Shown here piece after piece: positions 1 through 5,972 of a stretch of 11,734 nucleotides of DNA (positions are counted from its first letter, which is position 1; every line of letters begins with the position of its first letter). Made by a program: the position numbers and the translations under genes. Below the pieces are notes generated by a model. It was not told the DNA's origin. It saw only the letters and a program-made list of their open reading frames with translations, and did not search any database. The DNA lies in NCBI GenBank assembly GCA_031254265.1, contig JAIRUV010000125.1, positions 1 through 11,734 of the forward strand. Reading direction: 5' to 3'. This DNA is from Candidatus Methanoplasma sp. Lineage in GTDB: Archaea; Thermoplasmatota; Thermoplasmata; Methanomassiliicoccales; Methanomethylophilaceae.

Positions 1-142
1 TCCTGCGTCGATAGAGTGGGAGTGAGCAAAGTCCGGCGGACGTTGATCGGGTAGAAGTGGTCCGTACACTCCTCCGCGCAGAGGATGCCCGAGCGGCACA
101 ACAATGTCGTCAGCGACAGAGAAACATTTTGGAGGATGGGGC

Positions 143-1003
143 ATGAGCAAGACAAAAGGACAAGTCAAAATATTTGAAGAGGCGCAAGTGCGCGCGGTGT
201 GGGATGAGGAAGCCGAGAAATGGTGGTTTTCAATCTTAGATATCGTCGGGATATTAACAGACCAACCCGACTATGTAAAGGTCAGAAATTATTGGAAGTG
301 GCTCAAAAAGAAGCTGACTGATGAGGGCAGTGAAGTGGTTAGTAATACTAACCAGTTGAAAATACTTGCACCAGACGGTAAAATGCGTCTTACCGACGTT
401 GCCGACACAGAGCAGGTATTGCGGCTTATCCAGTCAATTCCAAGCAAGAAAGCCGAGCCGTTCAAGACTTGGCTTGCCAAAGTAGGAAGCGAACGCATTG
501 ACGAAACGGTTGACCCGGAGCTTTCCATCAACCGAGCGATACAGAACTACCGGCGCCTGGGTTACAGCGAGAGCTGGATCAATCAGCGGATCAAGTCGAT
601 AGAGATCCGAAAAGACCTGACCGACGAGTGGGACAGGAGCGGCGTCGAGCAGGGAGAGGAGTACGCAGCGCTCACTGACCTGATGAGCAGGACCTGGAGC
701 GGCATGAACACCCGCGAATACAAGAAACACAAAGGGCTGAAAAAAGAGAACCTGCGCGATAACATGACCAACACCGACTTGGTACTGAATATGCTTGCAG
801 AGGTCGCTGCGACAGACATTTCCATTGCCAGGCAGCCGAGCGGGTTCAAGGAAAGTGCGACAGTCGCCAAAGAAGGCGCAGAAGTCGCGAGGGTTGCGCG
901 CGAACAGATCGAAAAGGGTACAGGCAGGCCCGCCGTGAGCAGGTCGAATGCAAAAGATCTGAAGCAGCGTCTGTTGAAGGATGTAAATGCCGATGAGGAC
1001 TGA
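143..1003 (+). CDS. BRO-N / DinD-like protein (phage antirepressor-type DNA-binding protein)
   Basis: The 286-residue protein has a BRO N-terminal-type domain at about residues 8-115 (landmarks RAVWDEE, WWFSILDIVGILT, NYWKWLKKKL and KMRLTDVADTEQVLRLIQSI). Its C-terminal part (about 130-275) resembles DNA-damage-inducible protein D, with landmarks YRRLGYSESWINQRI, KGLKKENLRDNMT and FKESATVAKEGAEVAR. Proteins of this build occur in phages, plasmids and genomic islands of bacteria and archaea. BRO domains bind DNA, and DinD antagonises RecA in E. coli; the role here is unproven. I chose ATG 143 because GGAGG at 131-135 lies 7 nt upstream; an in-frame ATG at 104 has no ribosome-binding site. No phage genes are visible beside it, so it may be a lone accessory gene. 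Family assignment is confident, function is not. Confidence 0.85.
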   Translation: MSKTKGQVKIFEEAQVRAVWDEEAEKWWFSILDIVGILTDQPDYVKVRNYWKWLKKKLTDEGSEVVSNTNQLKILAPDGKMRLTDVADTEQVLRLIQSIPSKKAEPFKTWLAKVGSERIDETVDPELSINRAIQNYRRLGYSESWINQRIKSIEIRKDLTDEWDRSGVEQGEEYAALTDLMSRTWSGMNTREYKKHKGLKKENLRDNMTNTDLVLNMLAEVAATDISIARQPSGFKESATVAKEGAEVARVAREQIEKGTGRPAVSRSNAKDLKQRLLKDVNADED

Positions 1004-1045
1004 GACAGGCAGCCGAATAGTGAAAGAATAAGGATTAAACTTAGG

Positions 1046-1069
1046 GGCGGCCGCGGTGGCATAGCCGCC
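1046..1069 (+). terminator. GC-rich hairpin after the BRO-N/DinD gene, possible terminator
   Basis: A perfect 6-bp stem (GGCGGC at 1046-1051 with GCCGCC at 1064-1069) and a 12-base loop lie about 40 bases after the stop codon. No T-run follows, so a terminator role is only a guess. The same bases are part of an open minus-strand reading frame that may be a gene remnant. Confidence 0.2.
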
Positions 1070-1128
1070 ACAATAACCGGTCTGATGCCAGATCATGCCG
1101 CACAGCACTCCGTTCCAGACAAAAGGTT

Positions 1129-1137
1129 GATTAATGT
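1129..1137 (+). promoter_or_regulatory. TATA-like box of tag
   Basis: The AT-rich stretch GATTAATGT is centred about 24-26 bases before the tag ATG, and no Shine-Dalgarno sequence precedes that ATG. This spacing fits a leaderless archaeal transcript. Confidence 0.4.
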
Positions 1138-1155
1138 ACAAACGGACTTCAGCCC

Positions 1156-1746
1156 ATGGAGAATGAGAAGGTCAGATGCTTTGGGGATGTCCCGATCTAC
1201 ATAGACTACCACGACAACGAGTGGGGGCGGCCGGTGCACGATGACATCAAGCTGTTCGAGATGCTTATTCTGGAGGGCGCGCAGGCCGGGCTTTCATGGA
1301 TAACCGTGCTGAAAAAGAGAGAAACATACCGGGAGGCTTTTGACGGGTTCGACCCTAAAAAGGTAGCACTCTACAGCGACGCGAAGATAGAAGAGCTCAT
1401 GAAGAACGAAGGCATAATAAGAAATCGCCTGAAGATCAACGCAGCAGTGAATAACGCCAGGTTATTCTTGGAGATCGTTGAAAAATACGGGAGTTTTGAC
1501 AAATTCATATGGGAGTATGTGGACAATAAGCCAGTTGTAGGTCATTGGGAGAAGATCAAAGACATACCAGTTACCACTGCAGTCTCCGACAGAATAAGCA
1601 GCGACCTGAAGAAAATGGGATTCAAATTCGTAGGTTCGACCATAATCTATTCATTCATGCAGGCCACGGGCATGGTCAATGACCACATTGCAGACTGTTT
1701 TGTCCACAATGGGCCGACATCAGACGCAGAAACTATGCGGCGATGA
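1156..1746 (+). CDS. tag: DNA-3-methyladenine glycosylase I
   Basis: This cytosolic base-excision repair enzyme removes 3-methyladenine from alkylated DNA. The 196-residue protein follows E. coli Tag closely: YIDYHDNEWG at 15-24, LEGAQAGLSWITVLKKRETYREAF from about 39, GIIRNRLKINA, KKMGFKFVGSTI and SFMQATGMVNDH. The zinc ligands of Tag are all present (Cys8, His19, His177, Cys181). Glu40 matches the catalytic/base-contacting Glu38 of E. coli, with Tyr18 and Trp48 as the usual base-stacking residues. The length is normal for the family. The ATG has no ribosome-binding site but sits at the right distance from a TATA-like box, so translation is probably leaderless. It is monocistronic and converges on the UPF0147 gene. 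Tag is mostly bacterial, so an old transfer from bacteria is possible but not shown. Confidence 0.96.
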   Translation: MENEKVRCFGDVPIYIDYHDNEWGRPVHDDIKLFEMLILEGAQAGLSWITVLKKRETYREAFDGFDPKKVALYSDAKIEELMKNEGIIRNRLKINAAVNNARLFLEIVEKYGSFDKFIWEYVDNKPVVGHWEKIKDIPVTTAVSDRISSDLKKMGFKFVGSTIIYSFMQATGMVNDHIADCFVHNGPTSDAETMRR

Positions 1747-1829
1747 GGAAAAGACCACTGCCCGGCAGGGCGCATAAGAACGTTGATGCGATTACGAAGG
1801 TTTTCTTGATGTTTATCAAATAGGTGCAA

Positions 1830-1856
1830 CCCACGCCCGTCCTGATCGGGCGCGGG
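1830..1856. terminator. GC-rich hairpin between convergent tag and UPF0147 genes
   Basis: Bases 1834-1839 (CGCCCG) pair perfectly with 1847-1852 (CGGGCG) around a 7-base loop. After one A-C mismatch, three further C-G pairs (1830-1832 with 1854-1856) extend the stem. It lies between the ends of two converging genes, with a T-rich stretch on the plus strand at about 1798-1816 before it. A shared transcription-end or mRNA 3'-end structure is plausible. Archaeal terminators more often are plain T-tracts, so this is uncertain. Confidence 0.35.
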
Positions 1857-1867
1857 CGGTTGCCTGC

Positions 1868-2143
1868 TTACGCGGCCTTCTTCGATCCGCAGGAGGCACT
1901 CAGGACTTCCAGCTGGCTTATCACGTTCCAAATCAGCGTCCTGCCGTGGAGGGGGATGTTAGGATCGTTCGCAAGGTCATCAAGTATGATGATGGCGCTC
2001 GTTGCGCGCACGTCCATTGCGCTTTTTGTATCCATAAGCCTAGCTTTTGCGTCCGTCGCACCTTTTCTGATGTTGCGCGGTACCGAGGTATCCTCGGCCA
2101 AATTGTCTAAAATATCTATTACTTGTTTGACATTATCTGCCAT
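1868..2143 (-). CDS. UPF0147 family protein
   Basis: This 91-residue protein belongs to the archaeal family UPF0147, whose function is unknown. Family landmarks are VKQVIDILDNLAEDTSVPRN, RKGATDAKARL, AIIILDDLANDPNIPLHGRT and LIWNVISQLE. The two halves contain similar segments (LDNLAEDTSVP and LDDLANDPNIP), consistent with an all-helical protein built from a duplicated helical hairpin. I chose ATG 2143 because GAGGTGA lies about 4 nt upstream; a longer frame back to 2188 would run into the upstream small gene. That gene stops only 13 bases before this ATG, so the two are probably co-transcribed and perhaps translationally coupled. No catalytic residues are apparent. The family call is confident; the biochemical role is unknown. 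Confidence 0.9.
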   Translation of the reverse strand: MADNVKQVIDILDNLAEDTSVPRNIRKGATDAKARLMDTKSAMDVRATSAIIILDDLANDPNIPLHGRTLIWNVISQLEVLSASCGSKKAA

Positions 2144-2156
2144 GTACTCACCTCTT

Positions 2157-2321
2157 TTAGAGTGATTCGAACTCTTCCTGCAGATCAATCATAAGCTGTT
2201 CCAATACCTCTTCGAAACTCGAGGACTTGTATTCTCTCATTCCGCCGAGGTCGCTCTGTATCCTAGCTACGAAGTCATTATTGTCCTTTACCAACTCTAC
2301 GTTGCACAAAATCTCTTCCAT
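2157..2321 (-). CDS. small acidic protein of unknown function (54 aa), upstream of UPF0147
   Basis: A short reading frame encodes 54 residues, begins MEEILCNVELVKDNNDFVAR and ends EEFESL. It has about 14 acidic against 4 basic residues. The order looks like two strands (ILCNVELV, DFVARIQSDLGG) followed by a helix (FEEVLEQLMIDLQEEFESL). This is reminiscent of the strand-strand-helix half of HicB-like antitoxin folds, though no toxin gene is nearby. It is supported by an AGGTGA ribosome-binding site (minus strand, 2328-2333) about 6 nt before the ATG, a TATA box upstream, and tight spacing to UPF0147. I do not recognise a named family. A real gene is likely; its function is unknown. Confidence 0.75.
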   Translation of the reverse strand: MEEILCNVELVKDNNDFVARIQSDLGGMREYKSSSFEEVLEQLMIDLQEEFESL

Positions 2322-2361
2322 CTCGTATCACCTGTGCAAGAATTTGGGGAACCAACATATA

Positions 2362-2374
2362 AGGGATATATAAG
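2362..2374 (-). promoter_or_regulatory. TATA box of the 54-aa protein / UPF0147 operon
   Basis: On the minus strand this reads TTATATATCCC. A start site about 26 bases downstream (near 2343) would leave a leader of about 20 bases carrying the AGGTGA site. Read on the plus strand, the same element lies about 26 bases before an ATG at 2396, so it could also fire toward the glycosyltransferase gene. Confidence 0.55.
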
Positions 2375-2412
2375 CATTGGCAGAAGAGAAACACAATGCC
2401 CCAGTTCCGCCT

Positions 2413-2425
2413 TTTACATAAATTA
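2413..2425 (+). promoter_or_regulatory. TATA-like box of the GT87-like gene
   Basis: The AT-rich TTTACATAAATTA lies about 30-35 bases before the preferred ATG 2453. It competes with the stronger TATA at 2362-2374, which would instead support a leaderless start at 2396. Confidence 0.35.
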
Positions 2426-2452
2426 ATAATTACTGTCGTCTATGTGGAGAAT

Positions 2453-3727
2453 ATGAGAACGACAGACAACAGGAACAGGTATCAGCTGGTCCTGGGGCTG
2501 ATGTTCGTCGCGGCTTCTGCCATATTCATTCTGGCGGTCCACTACTTCGGGTTAGAGACCGAAGTTGTGAGGGGCTATTTCCCGTACGCAGACGAACTGA
2601 TGCGCGGAAGCATGCCGGAGACGGAGTATCCGCCTTTCGCGCTGGTGTTCTTCGCGTTGCCAAGGCTGTTTGCCGACACCGCTTTCGGTTATAACATAAT
2701 GTTTGTCGCCGAGGCAGTGGTATTCTTCATTATAGGCCTCGTGGTGACCGGGAAGCTTGCGAAAAGGTACAACCACAGCCCGAACAAGGCCATGCTGATC
2801 TACACAATATTCATGTTGCTGATGCTCGAGTTCGTTGTGGACAGATACGACATATTCCCTGTCGTGTTGACTCTTCTCTCATTTTACTGCTTTGTCACAA
2901 AGAGGTATGTATGGGCATTCGTGCTGCTCTCGATAGCCACCATGACAAAACTGTATCCGGCTGTTCTGTTCCCGATATACCTCATTCCGTTCGTGATGAA
3001 CAGGGACTGGCCCAATGCGCTGAAGGGAACATGCGTATTTATCCTGGTCGCAGCACTGATCGTTCTGCCCTTTGCTCTCCTATGGCCGGATGCAGGATTC
3101 AGTTTCCTGACCTATCATATGGACCGTCCCCTGCACCTCGAGTCTGTGGCCGCGTCATTCATCCATCTTACGTCGGTCTTCGGCCTGAATGACGTCTCCA
3201 TAGCATTCAGTTACGGTTCAGACAACCTGATCGGGCCGTGGCCCGATACGGTGGCATCATATCTTACGCCGCTGATGCTGATGTCGTTGTTTTTGGTGTA
3301 TGCGTTCTATACGTACAGACTGTCCATATCGCGGAAGGAGAAGTACGACAACGAGAACAGCAGGATGGTGCTTCTCGGCTGGGCGGCTCTGCTGTCGCTG
3401 CTCGCATTCATCACGATTGGGAAGGTGTTCTCCACCCAATATATTGTCTGGATGATACCGTTCATAGTCTTCATGCAGATGACGACCATCGACCATGTTG
3501 TCAAAAACAACATCCTGGTGCTTTCAGTGATCGTCATAATACTGTCGCAGCTGAACTTTGCAGTGAACGTAGGTCTCTGCGGCGGAGGAGAGAACGTCAC
3601 CGATGCCGGCATGATGATACTGCTTGCAAGGAACATCCTGGTGATCCTGTTGTTCGCATATGTCATATGGGCATGCAAAAAAGGCATCTACCGGAAACTG
3701 TGGCCCGGCAGATCCGCTGATACGTGA
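2453..3727 (+). CDS. GT87-like integral membrane glycosyltransferase (DUF2029 type)
   Basis: The 424-residue protein is mostly hydrophobic, with roughly ten predicted membrane segments, the first at about residues 10-30. It matches the GT-C fold glycosyltransferase family GT87 (polyprenyl-phosphate-mannose-dependent mannosyltransferases). Landmarks are the first external loop with YFPYADELMRGSMPETEYPP (42-61), VVDRYDIFPVVLTLLSF (about 128-144), TMTKLYPAVLFPIYLIPF (about 163-180) and the late GKVFSTQYIVWMIPF. By family analogy it would transfer a sugar from a polyprenyl-phosphate donor on the outer face of the membrane to a lipid or surface glycan; donor and acceptor cannot be read from the sequence. 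ATG 2453 has a weak GGAG close upstream and a normal hydrophilic N-terminus; ATG 2396 is the alternative, adding 19 residues. It appears to be transcribed alone. Confidence 0.8.
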   Translation: MRTTDNRNRYQLVLGLMFVAASAIFILAVHYFGLETEVVRGYFPYADELMRGSMPETEYPPFALVFFALPRLFADTAFGYNIMFVAEAVVFFIIGLVVTGKLAKRYNHSPNKAMLIYTIFMLLMLEFVVDRYDIFPVVLTLLSFYCFVTKRYVWAFVLLSIATMTKLYPAVLFPIYLIPFVMNRDWPNALKGTCVFILVAALIVLPFALLWPDAGFSFLTYHMDRPLHLESVAASFIHLTSVFGLNDVSIAFSYGSDNLIGPWPDTVASYLTPLMLMSLFLVYAFYTYRLSISRKEKYDNENSRMVLLGWAALLSLLAFITIGKVFSTQYIVWMIPFIVFMQMTTIDHVVKNNILVLSVIVIILSQLNFAVNVGLCGGGENVTDAGMMILLARNILVILLFAYVIWACKKGIYRKLWPGRSADT

Positions 3728-3754
3728 TGCGGCGTATGTTCACAGTACCAAAAG

Positions 3755-3764
3755 CTTTAAAATA
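3755..3764 (+). promoter_or_regulatory. TATA-like box of the secE-spt5-rpl11 operon
   Basis: CTTTAAAATA, preceded by purine-rich bases that could form a TFB-recognition element, lies about 110 bases before secE. It implies a start near 3785 and a leader of about 85 bases. I see no coding sequence in 3728-3869. Confidence 0.45.
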
Positions 3765-3869
3765 GGAGTCTATTTATGGGATATTATTCATATGTTGCTG
3801 TCAGTGGTAACGAAAGAGTGAACAAATCTATCCGGGTTCAGGCCCAGGTATGTTAAGGAAGTAGGAAGA

Positions 3870-4091
3870 ATGAAAATAGAGGCAAAGGCAGAGGAGTTCC
3901 AGAACAGTTTCGAGTCCAAAGCAAGGAATCTCGGAAGGGGGAAATACGGCAGGATCCTCAAGATGGCCCATACACCCACCAGAGAGGAGTACAAGAGGAC
4001 CTGCTACATAGCAGCGATCGGAATGGCAATCATAGGCGCGGTGGGCTTTGCCATAATGTGGGTAATGACATATCTTCCCAGCCATTTTTGA
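3870..4091 (+). CDS. secE: preprotein translocase subunit SecE (Sec61 gamma)
   Basis: The 73-residue single-span membrane protein is the SecE/Sec61-gamma subunit that clamps SecY in the protein-export channel. The conserved amphipathic-helix motif reads YGRILKMAHTPTREEYKRT (about residues 26-44). It is followed by one transmembrane helix, IAAIGMAIIGAVGFAIMWVM, and a short tail. A 25-residue charged N-terminal segment precedes the motif. ATG 3870 has GGAAG a few bases upstream. The stop overlaps an ATG at 4091 by one base (TGATG), and spt5 follows at once, which is the standard archaeal secE-spt5-rpl11 order. This order links export, transcription elongation and ribosome genes in one operon. 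Confidence 0.93.
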   Translation: MKIEAKAEEFQNSFESKARNLGRGKYGRILKMAHTPTREEYKRTCYIAAIGMAIIGAVGFAIMWVMTYLPSHF

Positions 4092-4111
4092 TGAAATTCG
4101 GGGGTATGATA

Positions 4112-4942
4112 ATGTCTGAGTTTGGAACAGGGGGCACGCTCGCAGCGGGAGAAGATGGGATGAAGGACGTCCGCGCAGGAGCGGTCGCAGAGTGGAGATT
4201 CAAGCTTTCTTCTGGTTCACCGTCGGCGGTCCTGAAGTTCGACGTCTCAATGGGGCCGGACAAAGAGAACGCTCCCGAGTGGAACGTCACGTTATATGAT
4301 GCAACAGGGAGCGAACTCTGGAGCAACTACCGATCGATGACCGAAAAGAAGGTGGACCTCCCCGACAACAAACCCAAGGAGTTCAGACTGGAGGTCATAT
4401 GTCCCAAAGGTGCCAGGTACGGCGATGAGGTGGACATCCAAATAGCCGCCGTCACTCAGGAAGGAACGTCCGTCCTGAATTTCGGCGCAGTGGCAAGACA
4501 ATCCCTAATGGTCCTCAAGACGCAGATGGACCAGGAGAAGAGCGTGGCGGACAGCCTGATGTCCAAGGCCCAGCTGGGAGAGAAGGACATATATGCGATA
4601 TTCAGCCCGCCGGGGCTCAGAGGATATGTGTTCGTGGAAGGCATGAACACAGACCGTCTGAGGGAAAAGACCCGGGACATAAAGAAGGCCCGATCCTTTG
4701 TGGACGGCGAGACCGACATAGACGAGATAAGCCACTACCTGATCCCGGTCTCGGCGGTCGTAGGCATAGTGGAAGGAGACTTGGTAGAACTGATAAACGG
4801 TCCGTTCAAAGGCGAGATCGCAAGAGTGAACCATATTGATCAAAGTAAAGAAGAGATAACCGTGGAACTCATAGAGGCCATGGTGCCCATCCCCGTCACC
4901 GTCAAGGGTGACAGCGTCAGAGTTATTGAGAAGGAGAAATAA
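4112..4942 (+). CDS. spt5: transcription elongation factor Spt5 (NusG) with an extra N-terminal Ig-like domain
   Basis: Spt5 binds the RNA polymerase clamp (with Spt4) and increases processivity. In the 276-residue protein the NGN domain spans about 130-212 (QSLMVLKTQMDQEKSVADSL, YAIFSPPGLRGYVFVEG) and the KOW domain about 213-275 (EGDLVELINGPFKGEIARV). Most archaeal Spt5 proteins are about 145-150 residues, so some 125 residues at the N-terminus are extra. They read as a beta-sandwich: AEWRFKLSSG, AVLKFDVSM, EWNVTLYDATG, KVDLPDNKPKEFRLEVICP and DEVDIQIAAVTQEG. This pattern is like the Ig-like (NEW3/CARDB-type) domains usually met in secreted proteins, but no signal peptide is present. ATG 4112 is preferred (GGGGG at 4100-4104, 7 nt before it); ATG 4091, overlapping the secE stop, and ATG 4106 are alternatives. 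Confidence 0.92.
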   Translation: MSEFGTGGTLAAGEDGMKDVRAGAVAEWRFKLSSGSPSAVLKFDVSMGPDKENAPEWNVTLYDATGSELWSNYRSMTEKKVDLPDNKPKEFRLEVICPKGARYGDEVDIQIAAVTQEGTSVLNFGAVARQSLMVLKTQMDQEKSVADSLMSKAQLGEKDIYAIFSPPGLRGYVFVEGMNTDRLREKTRDIKKARSFVDGETDIDEISHYLIPVSAVVGIVEGDLVELINGPFKGEIARVNHIDQSKEEITVELIEAMVPIPVTVKGDSVRVIEKEK

Positions 4943-4945
4943 GCA

Positions 4946-5419
4946 ATGGCAACAACTGTTGAAGCATTAGTGGACGGAGGCAAGGCCACCGCAGGCCCGC
5001 CGCTTGGTCCGGCACTCGGTCCCACAGGCGTGAACACCGCACAGGTCCTCGCCAAGATCAACGAGAAAACAAAAGCGTTCGCCGGGATGAAGGTCCCGGT
5101 AACCGTAGTGGTAAACGACGACAAGACATTCGATGTGAAGGTCGGGACGCCCCCGATGTCAGCCCTTATAAAATCAGAGTTGGGATTGGCAAGCGGATCA
5201 AGCAACGCCAGGACCACGAAGGTGGCCGACATGAGCATCGACCAGATAAAGAAGATAGCCAATATGAAGGCGGACGATCTTCTCGGGGCGACGCTGAAAG
5301 CACGCGTGCTGGAAGTGGCAGGCAACTGTGTCTCGGTCGGAGTATCCATCGACGGAAAGGACGCCAAGGTCTTCCAGAAGGACGTAAAAGCAGGCGTATA
5401 CGACAAAGTACTCTGCTGA
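4946..5419 (+). CDS. rpl11: large ribosomal subunit protein L11 (uL11)
   Basis: The 157-residue L11 forms the GTPase-associated centre of the large subunit with 23S rRNA and the L10-L12 stalk. The N-terminal hallmark GGKATAGPPLGPALGPTGVN lies at about residues 11-30. The C-terminal RNA-binding domain follows (KVGTPPMSALIKSELGLASG, TTKVADMSIDQIKKIANMK, VSVGVSIDGKDAK). It begins three bases after the spt5 stop, with AAGGAG inside the end of spt5, so the two are co-transcribed. In many archaea rpl1 follows directly; here minus-strand genes intervene, and the T-rich bases after the stop probably end the transcript. Confidence 0.97.
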   Translation: MATTVEALVDGGKATAGPPLGPALGPTGVNTAQVLAKINEKTKAFAGMKVPVTVVVNDDKTFDVKVGTPPMSALIKSELGLASGSSNARTTKVADMSIDQIKKIANMKADDLLGATLKARVLEVAGNCVSVGVSIDGKDAKVFQKDVKAGVYDKVLC

Positions 5420-5422
5420 CAT

Positions 5423-5450
5423 TCTTAAAAACATTTTCAACTTTTACAAT
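5423..5450 (+). terminator. T-rich transcription end after rpl11
   Basis: Short T-runs (ATTCTT, CATTTTC, CTTTTAC) directly after the rpl11 stop match the usual form of archaeal intrinsic terminators. No clear hairpin is present. The gene beyond is convergent, which requires a stop here. Confidence 0.4.
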
Positions 5451-5505
5451 CCGTTTGACTCAAAACGACCATGACGATTCCGCAAACGAGCCGTTTTTAT
5501 CGAGG

Positions 5506-5823
5506 TCACGCTTCGAACACGATCTTTCTGTCACGCAGAAATTCCTCTCTTAAAGATTCGCTCCACACGCCCTCTTCGCTGATGACATTTACTTCAGACC
5601 CAAGCGCATCTTCAAGGTCACAAAGGAACGATCCGATCCTTATGAGCCCGTATCCTCTGAGAGCAAGTATGCAGAAATCGAAATCACTGTCATTTCTGCA
5701 GTCCCCGCGGGCTCTGGATCCGAATAGGTAGATGCGGATGATGCCATGTTTGATCGCGATAGGTGCGACTATCTTACACAGCTCTTCGAAAGTGAGTTCG
5801 TGCACCGCTTCCGCCTGTTCCAT
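5506..5823 (-). CDS. small MNT-type nucleotidyltransferase (GSx10DxD), third acidic residue altered
   Basis: The 105-residue protein is a minimal nucleotidyltransferase-fold domain. The core motif is LFGSRARGDCRNDSDFDFCI: Gly35-Ser36, ten residues, then Asp47 and Asp49, which would bind metal. The usual third aspartate, in a V-D-[LV] strand shortly after the second helix, appears to be Asn79 (SEVNVIS, codon AAT), so catalysis may be impaired. Relatives of this size serve as MntA antitoxins that AMPylate HEPN toxins, or as orphan domains. No HEPN partner gene lies on either side. The ATG lacks a ribosome-binding site but is 26 bases from a TATA-like box, so it is probably leaderless. The family is clear; activity and partner are unknown. 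Confidence 0.85.
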   Translation of the reverse strand: MEQAEAVHELTFEELCKIVAPIAIKHGIIRIYLFGSRARGDCRNDSDFDFCILALRGYGLIRIGSFLCDLEDALGSEVNVISEEGVWSESLREEFLRDRKIVFEA

Positions 5824-5842
5824 GATAAGTGCATAGAAGGAT

Positions 5843-5854
5843 TACCTATAATTG
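5843..5854 (-). promoter_or_regulatory. TATA-like box of the MNT gene
   Basis: On the minus strand this reads CAATTATAGGTA. Its centre is about 26 bases from the ATG at 5823, and no ribosome-binding site is seen, so a leaderless transcript is likely. The rest of 5824-5972 shows no gene. Confidence 0.45.
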
Positions 5855-5972
5855 TTACGCAATGGTGTCAGAAATCAGATCCGAGCCGGGCAGGAACAGC
5901 CATATGGTTCACTGCTGTGCCTTCTTACAAGTCCCCATCGACAGTTTTCAATTTCAATGTATATGGGTAGAC

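Noticed and set aside
1046..1060. GGCGGCCGCGGTGGC, which looks like part of a cloning-vector polylinker (NotI/SacII sites)
   Set aside because: The flanking bases do not match a polylinker, and the GC-rich string can arise by chance; vector contamination is not supported.
434..1141. 235-codon minus-strand frame across the DinD-like gene
   Set aside because: Most of it is antisense to a well-supported gene. Only the first 45 or so codons, outside that gene, look protein-like and are reported as a possible remnant.
3238..3720. 160-codon plus-strand frame inside the GT87-like gene
   Set aside because: It is in another frame of a clear membrane protein gene, with low-complexity His/Arg-rich sequence and no start signal.
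4840..5406. 188-codon open frame antisense to rpl11
   Set aside because: It lies opposite a certain ribosomal protein gene, and its Ser/Thr/Ala-rich sequence is what the reverse strand of a GC-rich-codon gene gives; no ribosome-binding site or family likeness.
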